Source: JALYYC01 sp963795805 (GTDB taxonomy: Bacteria > Chloroflexota > Dormibacteria > CF-121). Taken from it: a stretch of DNA of 64,000 bases. Each line of letters starts with the position of its first letter. Position 1 is the first letter of the stretch. The translations under genes were made by a program, and so were the position numbers. The notes beneath the pieces were generated by a model. It saw nothing but the letters and a program-made list of their open reading frames with translations, did no database searches and was not told the origin of the DNA. The DNA is taken from positions 124,001 to 188,000 of the forward strand of contig CAWCIV010000003.1 of assembly GCA_963795805.1 (NCBI GenBank), written 5' to 3'. Of the stretch, positions 56,933 to 64,000 are shown one piece after another.

Positions 56933-58062
56933 CCCGGCTCAGGTCCCGATCGCCGAATCGCCCTGGCGGTGGCTGCGGCCAGCAAGGGGCGCGCGTCCGC
57001 CAGCGCCTGCTCCAGGGGCATGCCGCTCGGGGTCGACGCCTCAACGGCGTCGAACAGCGGGCGCAGTTCCGCCTCGTCGGCAACCTGGCCTCCGATCGCG
57101 ATCACGGGTAGGCCCGCCGCCCGCGCATGCCGCGCCAGCGCAGCCGGACCCTTCCCAAAGCGCGCGGTCTGGGAGTCGAGGCGGCCCTCGCCGGTGAGGA
57201 CGAGGGCGGCCCCGGAAAGCCGATCGTCGAGGTGGAGCGCCTCCATCACCATCTCGGCACCCGGTCGCAGCCGTGCCTGCACGAACGCGACCAGGCCGGC
57301 GCCAAGCCCACCGGCGGCCCCGGCGCCCGGCAGTGACTCGACGTCGGCCCGGAGATCCCGACGGAGGATCGCCGCCAGGCGCGAGAGCGCAACGTCGAGC
57401 CGTTGGACCAGTTCCGGCGTGGCCCCCTTTTGCGGACCGTAGATCGCGCTCGCTCCATTCGGTCCGGTCAGGGGGTTGGTGACATCCGTCGCCACGCTCA
57501 CCTGCGCCGCACGCCAATCGCTGTGTACGCCGCCGACGTGAATCCGGGCCAGGCGCTCGAGGGCAAGGCCGCCAGGGGGCAGCTCGAGGCCACGATCGTC
57601 GAGCAGGTGATAGCCGAGCGCTTGCGCCATCCCGGCGCCCCCGTCGTTGGTCGCGCTGCCCCCGATGCCGACGATGAAGCGCCGAATGCCGGCGTCGTGC
57701 GCATCCTGGAGCAGTTGCCCGACGCCGAACGTGGTCGCCCTGGCGGGATCGCGACGGCCGACCGGCACCAGGGCCAGCCCGGCAGCCCGCGCCATTTCGA
57801 TCACGGCCGTGGCGCCGTCATCGATGATTCCGTACTCCGCCTCAACCGGCTCGCCGAGTGGGCCTCGCACCCGCCGGTGCTGGAGCGACCCACCGGCCGC
57901 GGCTACCAGGGCCTCGACCGTTCCATCGCCCCCGTCGGCGATCGGGATCATGACCAGCTCGGCCGAGGGGTACACGGCCCTGACGCCCTCGGCCATCGCC
58001 TGCGCCGCCTCCAGCGCGCTCAAGCTGCCCTTGAACGCGTTCGGGGCGATGACGACCCGCAT
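56929..58062 (-). CDS. Glycerate kinase (GlxK/GarK type)
   Basis: This 377-residue enzyme begins MRVVIAPNAFKGSLSALEAAQAMAEGV, and contains IPIADGGDGTVEALVAAAGG, FIVGIGGSATNDGGAGMAQALGY and LVLTGEGRLDSQTARFGKGP. These are the class II glycerate kinase blocks. The product is 2- or 3-phosphoglycerate. The dehydrogenase at 13-14 kb could supply glycerate from hydroxypyruvate. It overlaps the sigma gene end by four bases (convergent). Confidence 0.92.
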   Translation of the reverse strand: MRVVIAPNAFKGSLSALEAAQAMAEGVRAVYPSAELVMIPIADGGDGTVEALVAAAGGSLQHRRVRGPLGEPVEAEYGIIDDGATAVIEMARAAGLALVPVGRRDPARATTFGVGQLLQDAHDAGIRRFIVGIGGSATNDGGAGMAQALGYHLLDDRGLELPPGGLALERLARIHVGGVHSDWRAAQVSVATDVTNPLTGPNGASAIYGPQKGATPELVQRLDVALSRLAAILRRDLRADVESLPGAGAAGGLGAGLVAFVQARLRPGAEMVMEALHLDDRLSGAALVLTGEGRLDSQTARFGKGPAALARHARAAGLPVIAIGGQVADEAELRPLFDAVEASTPSGMPLEQALADARPLLAAATARAIRRSGPEPG

Positions 58063-58087
58063 CAGCGCCCGGCTGCGGGCAGCGCTC

Positions 58088-59059
58088 CTAGTAGACGGGC
58101 GTCAGCCAGTGCTTGTACTTGGTATTTCGGCCCCGGACGATCTCGAAGTAGAGCTTCTGGATCCGGCTGGCGACGGGCCCCACCGTCCCCTCGCCGATCG
58201 GACGATGGTCAACCTCGATCACCGGGGAGATCTGTGCGCCGGTGCCGCAGAGGAAGATCTCGTCCGCGATGTACAGTTCCGAGCGATCCATCGATTGCTC
58301 GACGACCTCCATGTCCAGTTCCTTCCGGAGGAGCTCGATCATCCCGAGCCGCGTCAGGCCTTCCAGGATGTTGTCCGAGGTCGGCGGGGTGATGACCCTG
58401 CCGTCCCGGACGATGAAGATGTTTTCTGCACTCCCCTCGCAGACGTGGCCGTCGTGGGTGAGCATGATCGCCTCGTCGTAGCCATTCTCCATCGCCTCCG
58501 TCTTGGCCAGCGCCGAGTTGACGTAGATCCCGGTGATCTTGGACCGGGGCGGCGCCGCGTTGTCGTCGATCCGGCGCCAGCTCGAGACCATGCAGCGGAT
58601 CCCGCGCTCGATGTCGACGTAATTGCCGTACGGGGTGACGTAGATCGCGAACGAGTTCTTCAGGTTGTGGAGCCGAACCCCGATCTCCTCGGAGCTCTTG
58701 AAGGCAAAGGGGCGGATGTAGATGTCCTGTCGGAAGTTGTTCTTTCGGACGAGCTCGATGCTCACCTCGCAGAGCTCGTCTACGGGAATCGGGATCTTGA
58801 GCTTTAGCACCTTGACGGAGCGTTCCATGCGCGCGTAATGCTCCCGGAGCTTGAGGATGAACAGCTGTTCGTGTTCGGGGCTCCAGTAGCCGCGGATGCC
58901 CTCGAAGACCCCCGTCCCGTAATGCAGCGCGTGGGTCATCAGGCCGAGCCGGGCGTCCTGGTAACGCTTGACCTCGCCGTCGAGGTAGACCCAGTACTGG
59001 GATTGCTCCTTGCGCCGGGCCTCGCCCGCGCGGGCCACACCCTCTGCTTTGATCGCCAT
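58088..59059 (-). CDS. ilvE: Branched-chain amino-acid aminotransferase
   Basis: This 323-residue fold-type IV PLP enzyme has LMTHALHYGTGVFEGIRGYW at the start and catalytic Lys in SKITGIYVNSALAKTEAM. DGHVCEGSAENIFIVRDGRVITPP carries the cofactor Glu, and FLCGTGAQISPVIEVD is near the end. It converts the branched-chain keto acids to leucine, isoleucine and valine with glutamate. AAAGGAGG precedes the ATG and a clear promoter lies ~80 bases upstream. Confidence 0.95.
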   Translation of the reverse strand: MAIKAEGVARAGEARRKEQSQYWVYLDGEVKRYQDARLGLMTHALHYGTGVFEGIRGYWSPEHEQLFILKLREHYARMERSVKVLKLKIPIPVDELCEVSIELVRKNNFRQDIYIRPFAFKSSEEIGVRLHNLKNSFAIYVTPYGNYVDIERGIRCMVSSWRRIDDNAAPPRSKITGIYVNSALAKTEAMENGYDEAIMLTHDGHVCEGSAENIFIVRDGRVITPPTSDNILEGLTRLGMIELLRKELDMEVVEQSMDRSELYIADEIFLCGTGAQISPVIEVDHRPIGEGTVGPVASRIQKLYFEIVRGRNTKYKHWLTPVY

Positions 59060-59136
59060 CGAGCGACGACCTCCTTTAGCCTGGTGCCCAGGCCGGCGTG
59101 AACTGGGTCCGAACTCCGTCTTCTGACCCTGAACCG

Positions 59137-59165
59137 ATTATATGCCCGCCTCCGCTGGGCGGCAA
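59137..59165 (-). promoter_or_regulatory. Sigma-70 promoter of ilvE
   Basis: On the minus strand TTGCCG, 17 bases, then TATAAT. The -10 is a perfect match and the spacing is optimal. The leader is about 70 bases and ends in AAAGGAGG before the ATG. No attenuator or T-box pattern was seen in it. Confidence 0.75.
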
Positions 59166-59236
59166 TCCGCCAAATGGATGTAACCAAATGGGACGGTCAG
59201 GAGTTCAAAAAATGCTGTGCTAAGCTTTGGTCGCCG

Positions 59237-60589
59237 GTGCCCCGTATCAGAATGACCCCCCGGGTGGTGCGCTGGTTCACCCCCGGCCTCCACGTCAAGC
59301 GATGGCTCGTCCTCCTGATGCTGGGGATGGTGCTGGTCAGCCTGGGTATCGGCTATGCGCTGGCCAATGTGTACCGCTCCGGCCTTCGGCTACCGCCCGT
59401 CTTTTTCTACCTGACCCTCCAATTCCTCGACCGGTACGTCAGGTTCGCGCTCTTTGCCGCACTCGGACTGGCAATCATCCTGTATGCCCTTTACAAGCTG
59501 ACCCAGTCCGTGCTGGGCCCCTTCCTGCCCGGCCGCAACCGGGCGCTTTCGGAGATCATCTACAACTATCGCTTCCTCCAGAAGGGCCCGCGCGTCGTGG
59601 CTCTCGGCGGGGGAACCGGCCTCTCCACCCTGCTCCGCGGCCTGAAGAAGTACACCGGGAACCTGACCGCGATCGTGACCGTGGCGGATGACGGCGGCAG
59701 CTCGGGCCGGCTGCGCAAGGAATACCGGATCCTGCCCCCTGGGGACTTCCGCCAGTGCATCACCGCCCTCGCGGACGTGGAGCCCCTGATGACGACACTC
59801 TTCCAGCACCGCTTCACCGAGGGGAGCCTCAATGGCCACTCCTTCGGCAACCTCTTCATCATGGCGATGGCCGAGATCACGGGCGACTTCGAGCATGCCA
59901 TCCGGGAGTCCGGCCGCGTCCTTGCTGTCCGGGGACAGATCGTCCCGTCGACGCTGCGCGACGTCACCCTGATCGCCGAGATGACGGACGGGGAGACGCG
60001 CGTCGGCGAGTCGAGCATTCCGCATCCGAACGGACATCCGGGCGACGGCGCTGGCTTGGGCGACGGTGAGGCAGAGGGCGGTGCCGTGGTGGCGACCGCG
60101 ACCGCCATCAAGCGTGTTTTTCTCGACCCCGAGCCCACCATCAACCCCGAGGCCGAGGAGGCGATCCTGAACGCCGAGCTGATCACGGTCGGGCCGGGCA
60201 GCCTCTATACCAGCATCCTCCCCAACCTGGTGGTCGACGGCATGGCCGAGGCCCTCAAGGCGTCGCCGGCGATCAAGGTCTTCATCTGCAACGTCGCGAC
60301 CCAACCCGGCGAGACGGACTTCTTCCGCGTCAGCGATCACCTGAAGGCGATCGAGAGCCACCTCGGCACGAACATCTTCGATTTCGTCGTGATCAACAGC
60401 AACAACAACTTCCCGCTGCCGGCGTCCGCCCAGGCGGCGGGGATCAAGCGGGTGATCTACGACCAGGCGACGGTGGCGCAGCGAAGCATCCACGCGGTCC
60501 TCGTCGACGTCGTCAACTCCCGGATCTCGACACACCACGACCCCGACAAGCTGGCCAGAGCGATCATGAAGAAGATCTGGCGTAGCTAG
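59237..60589 (+). CDS. yvcK: YvcK-family gluconeogenesis/cell-shape factor with membrane anchor
   Basis: This protein of about 450 residues has two N-terminal helices (~22-45 and ~70-88). The YvcK domain then opens VVALGGGTGLSTLLRGLKKYTGNLTAIVTVADDGGSSGRLRKEY (GGGTGLS at 124-130), with LRQCI-type and GHSFGNLFIMAMAEITGDF blocks. A Gly/Glu-rich insert lies around residues 265-290. It ends with NLVVDGMAEALKASPAIKVFICNVATQPGETD. YvcK binds UDP-GlcNAc in firmicutes and is needed for gluconeogenic growth; that role is unproved here. The GTG follows TAAGCT by ten bases; it overlaps the convergent PAP2 gene by four bases. Confidence 0.88.
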   Translation: MPRIRMTPRVVRWFTPGLHVKRWLVLLMLGMVLVSLGIGYALANVYRSGLRLPPVFFYLTLQFLDRYVRFALFAALGLAIILYALYKLTQSVLGPFLPGRNRALSEIIYNYRFLQKGPRVVALGGGTGLSTLLRGLKKYTGNLTAIVTVADDGGSSGRLRKEYRILPPGDFRQCITALADVEPLMTTLFQHRFTEGSLNGHSFGNLFIMAMAEITGDFEHAIRESGRVLAVRGQIVPSTLRDVTLIAEMTDGETRVGESSIPHPNGHPGDGAGLGDGEAEGGAVVATATAIKRVFLDPEPTINPEAEEAILNAELITVGPGSLYTSILPNLVVDGMAEALKASPAIKVFICNVATQPGETDFFRVSDHLKAIESHLGTNIFDFVVINSNNNFPLPASAQAAGIKRVIYDQATVAQRSIHAVLVDVVNSRISTHHDPDKLARAIMKKIWRS

Positions 60590-61473
60590 ACGGGCTTCGC
60601 GTGCCGCGCGTGCCACCAGCGGGTGACGGCGTCTTCGCCGAAGTAGGCTGCCAGCGCGAAGATCACGCCGCCGATGATGTCGACCACGTAGTGCTCGCCC
60701 AGGTAGACGATGCTGAACCAGACGCAGGCGGTATAGGCGAAGAGCGGCAGCGCGCGCCAGCCGAAGACGCGGGCGGCAACGAGCGAACCGAGGAACGGAT
60801 AGGCGGCATGCATCGACGGCATGGCTGCGTACTTGTTCGCGTAGAAGAAGTGGTAGATGGTGGCGGGCGTGGCCACCCCGGGGAGATCGGTGAAGCTGGG
60901 CAGCGTGTGGTCGATGATCTTGGCCACACCGGACACCGCGATCCATGGAGGTGCGACCGGCACCAACAGGTAAAAGAAGAAGGCGCTAAAGGACATCGCG
61001 ATCAGCGTTCGCGAGAAGCGCAGGAAGGATCGGCGCTCGACGATCCAGAGCAGGTAGCCGACCCCGAGAGGGAACGCGAAGTGCAGGAAATAGAACATCG
61101 TGGTCGCGATGTCGTACCACTGGACCCGGCCCGCGTGGTAGAGAGCGTGCTGCAGGAGCAGCGTTGGGATCTGGCCCTTAAAGAGGAGGAGCTCGAGGTC
61201 GGTGACGTCGTGCACCGGCATGCCCACCTGTCCGCTCAGGCCACGCAGATACTCGTAGGAGAGGAAGAGCACGAGGAACGGGATCCAGTCAGCGAGGAAC
61301 ACCCTGGCGCGACCGAGGACCAGCGCCGCGATCAGCATCAGGATGAGAAAGCGTTCCGGCGACACCGAGAGGTGCAGGACGAAGACCATGAAGAGCGTCA
61401 CGGCACCCAGGTAGGCGCCCACGATCGACGGAATCAGCCAGGAGCGCCTCCCGGGCTGGGTGGGCGGCTGCAT
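60586..61473 (-). CDS. PAP2-superfamily membrane phosphatase / inositolphosphotransferase-like
   Basis: This 295-residue membrane protein has about six to seven helices. The PAP2 active-site motif is split across AAMPSMHAAYPFLGSLVAARV (P-S-x-H) and VYLGEHYVVDIIGGVIFALAAYF (G-x-H-x-x-x-D). The first KxxxxxxRP motif is not clear. Lipid phosphatases and the AUR1/IPT1-type inositolphosphotransferases share this pattern. Since the window makes inositol phosphate and a PI synthase-like enzyme, a role in inositol lipids is possible. An undecaprenyl-phosphate or phosphatidate phosphatase is the default. Confidence 0.78.
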   Translation of the reverse strand: MQPPTQPGRRSWLIPSIVGAYLGAVTLFMVFVLHLSVSPERFLILMLIAALVLGRARVFLADWIPFLVLFLSYEYLRGLSGQVGMPVHDVTDLELLLFKGQIPTLLLQHALYHAGRVQWYDIATTMFYFLHFAFPLGVGYLLWIVERRSFLRFSRTLIAMSFSAFFFYLLVPVAPPWIAVSGVAKIIDHTLPSFTDLPGVATPATIYHFFYANKYAAMPSMHAAYPFLGSLVAARVFGWRALPLFAYTACVWFSIVYLGEHYVVDIIGGVIFALAAYFGEDAVTRWWHARHAKPV

Positions 61474-61552
61474 CCGGGCAAGCTTACGGAAGTGCTTCCT
61501 TAACGAGCGCTGAGAATCCCGTGGATCGCTGGGATTCGCGCGTGGGCGTCGT

Positions 61553-61558
61553 TATATT
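61553..61558 (+). promoter_or_regulatory. -10-like TATATT nine bases before the response regulator
   Basis: TATATT ends nine bases before the ATG, with no ribosome site in the gap. It lies in an otherwise GC-rich spacer and is the likely -10 of the two-component operon. Confidence 0.4.
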
Positions 61559-61567
61559 GGGGCCAGC

Positions 61568-62265
<698 letters not shown>

Positions 62266-62269
<4 letters not shown>

Positions 62270-63729
62270 TGCGCCGGCTCCGGATGCGCTTTCGATCGCT
62301 CCGCTGGCGCCTGACCGCCGTCATCGTTGGCCTGCTCTCGATCCTGCTGCTCCTCGGCGGTGTTGGCCAGTACTTCGCGGCGCGCGAAGTGCTGTTTCGC
62401 AGCAATGCCGAGGTGCTGACCAGTGAGTACGCGGCGGTGCTCCAGGCGTTCCGCAAGCAGGTGGCGACGCGCCCGGCCGGCGTGAGCCCCATCCGGGTCC
62501 TGCTCTCGCAGCAGTTTGCCACCGAGCTTCGCTCGCGACGGATATCAGCCGCCATCTTCGATCTCAACGGCGGCCGGATCGCCGACGCCCCCGCCACACT
62601 TGGAAGCGGCAACAGCCCGACCCTCCGAACGGGTGACTACCTGGCGGCGGTGCGAAGCAAGCCGCAGCCCTACTACGTCGCCACCGCCCTCGACGGCACC
62701 CCCTACCTGGCCGTGTTGAACGTAATCAGAAACGGCTTAAAACCGGTCGGGCTGGCGCAGCTGGCGATCTCGACCGACGACATCGAGCAGACGCTGCGAC
62801 TCGATCGCGAGGCCGCCATCATCGGGTCCCTGACCGTGCTGGTGCTGGCCCTACTTCTGAGCCCGCTTATCGTCCGTCGGGCCCTGCGGCCGCTCGGCCT
62901 CATGTCCGCGAGCGCCGCCGCACTGGCCGCCGGCGACTACAAGCAACGGGTCTCCGTCCCCGCCAGTCACGACGAGGTTGGGGCGCTGGCCGCCGCCTTC
63001 AACCAGATGGCGGCAGGGATCGACCAGGCATTCGAGGTCCGGCGGCATTCCGAGGAACAGATGCGACAGTTCGTGGGTGATGCCTCGCATGAGCTGCGCA
63101 CCCCCCTAACCTCGATCGCCGGATACCTCGATATCCTCGGCCGGCGGCCGGTGGTGGAGGCCCCGCTCCTTCAGACCTCCCTGGCGGCCATGCGGCAGGA
63201 GACCTCACGCATGACGCGGCTGATCAATGACCTGCTGACGCTCACCCGATTCGAATCGCGACCGGCCGACAACCGGCGGGTGCTGGCCGTCGACCAGTGG
63301 CTCGCGGAAACGCTTGACGAGCTCAATCTCGCCGACCGGGGCGCGCGGGAATCGCGCGCCTTCGAACCCGGGCTCACGATCGAGGGCGATTCGGATGCCC
63401 TCAAGCAAGTCGTCGCCAACCTGGCACAGAACGCGGTGAAATATGCGCCGGGCGCCGAGCAGTGCTGGACTGTCTCAAAAGAGTCCGGCACGGCGGTCAT
63501 CCGGGTGCAGGACAAGGGCCCCGGGATTCCGCCTGAGGACCTGCCCCATGTCTTCGAACGCTTCTATCGTGGGACCAAAGCCCGCGAGCGAAGCAGCGGT
63601 GGGTCAGGCCTCGGTCTGGCGATCGCGAAATCGATCGTGGACGCGCACGGCGGGCAGATCGAGGCGACCAGCGCCCCGGGCGCCGGAGCCACGTTCACGA
63701 TCCGGCTCCCGCTGGCTCAGGGCGCGTAG
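62266..63729 (+). CDS. Membrane sensor histidine kinase (HisKA type)
   Basis: This 487-residue kinase has a transmembrane helix at ~12-35 and an extracytoplasmic sensor at ~36-180. A second helix follows at ~185-205. Next come HAMP (RALRPLGLMSASAAALAAGDYKQRVSV) and HisKA with His275 in FVGDASHELRTPLTSIAGYLD. The HATPase has an N-box in LAQNAVKYAP, G1 DKGPGIPPEDLPHVFERFYR and G2 GGSGLGLAIAKSIV. It is the partner of the OmpR-type regulator just upstream. It overlaps the last gene by 13 bases. Confidence 0.92.
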
Positions 63730-64000
63730 GTGCGGCGATCCTCCCGGCGCAGACGCCAGCGCCGGACCACGATGAAGAGGCCGATCGCGGCCAGCACGGC
63801 CAGCGCCACGGCATAAGACCCGTAGGCCGGTGCGGTGGTGCTCCGCGGCACGACCACGCTCGGCGCGGTCGCCCGAGGCGCCGCGCTGGATCGGTTGGTC
63901 GCGGACGGCGCGGCGGAGGGATTCGATCCCGCGACCGAAGCCGCGGAGTCCGGGATGCGATAGGTGCCGGCCAGGCCGGTCGTCGGATTCCATGAAGCCG
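63717..64000 (-). CDS. Cell-surface or secreted protein, N-terminus beyond the right edge
   Basis: Only the C-terminal ~94 residues are seen. They include WNPTTGLAGTYRIPD, then a Ser/Ala/Pro/Thr-rich linker of ~50 residues. A transmembrane helix (YAVALAVLAAIGLFIVV) and a basic end (RRWRLRREDRRTYAP) follow. The arrangement is that of an externally exposed domain held by a C-terminal membrane anchor. The domain and start lie outside the window. It is convergent with the kinase. Confidence 0.6.
   Translation of the reverse strand, partial: ASWNPTTGLAGTYRIPDSAASVAGSNPSAAPSATNRSSAAPRATAPSVVVPRSTTAPAYGSYAVALAVLAAIGLFIVVRRWRLRREDRRTYAP

Noticed and set aside
59390..60946. 518-residue open frame antisense to yvcK
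   Set aside because: Low-complexity Arg/His-rich translation, overlapping two recognised genes.

Overview
The window is about 64 kb of GC-rich bacterial chromosome, densely packed with genes. Many neighbours overlap by an ATGA or GTGA junction. It encodes a Lon protease, delta-prime clamp-loader subunit, thymidylate kinase, PdxS/PdxT, LspA, IlvE, YvcK, a DarA-type cyclic-di-AMP receptor and a tRNA-Asp, so this is core chromosome and not a plasmid or phage. GC-richness, many apparently leaderless genes (a -10-like TAnnnT hexamer only 5-9 nt before the start codon), a phosphatidylinositol-type lipid cluster and DUF5667/SHOCT-type proteins suggest a soil bacterium of the Chloroflexota/Dormibacterota or a deep actinobacterial-like lineage. 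That placement is inference; no rRNA or other decisive marker is present.

Layout. 1-7.7 kb: stress-type accessory genes arranged as small regulator/target pairs (TetR/tautomerase, VOC protein/TetR, YceI/MarR), each with a visible palindromic operator, plus an orphan NarL-type histidine kinase. 7.78-12.17 kb: a segment bounded by an exact 20-bp repeat of the tRNA-Asp 3' end. It has the geometry of an old integrative island. It holds a hydrolase, a GyrI-like protein, an HTH-GHKL-STAS-like fusion regulator with its own operator array, and a DUF433/DUF5615 toxin-antitoxin pair whose toxin is frameshifted. 12.2-15.1 kb: HAD phosphatase, 2-hydroxyacid dehydrogenase and holB in one operon. 15.2-21.5 kb: ArsR regulator, inositol-phosphate synthase, two acyltransferases, a PHP phosphoesterase, a PimA-like glycosyltransferase and a CDP-alcohol phosphatidyltransferase; together these could make and decorate inositol phospholipids.

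21.5-31.9 kb: housekeeping and regulatory genes ending in selD. The selD reading frame contains an in-frame TGA exactly at the catalytic residue, so selenophosphate synthetase is itself predicted to be a selenoprotein. 31.9-38.6 kb: a MoxR/DUF58/transglutaminase operon and membrane proteins. 38.6-43.7 kb: pdxS-pdxT-acetyltransferase-R3H ATPase, then tmk-darA. 43.7-48 kb: a transglycosylase, an adenylate kinase fused to a GNAT acetyltransferase, and lon. 48-55.9 kb: a peptide-handling operon (two solute-binding proteins, TldD, TldE, a C26 peptidase). 56-64 kb: an ECF-like sigma factor with a zinc-finger-like tail, glycerate kinase, IlvE, YvcK, a PAP2-type protein and an OmpR/histidine-kinase pair.

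The strongest observations are the selenocysteine-type SelD, which gene callers will truncate, and the tRNA-Asp-flanked island carrying an unusual three-domain regulator.
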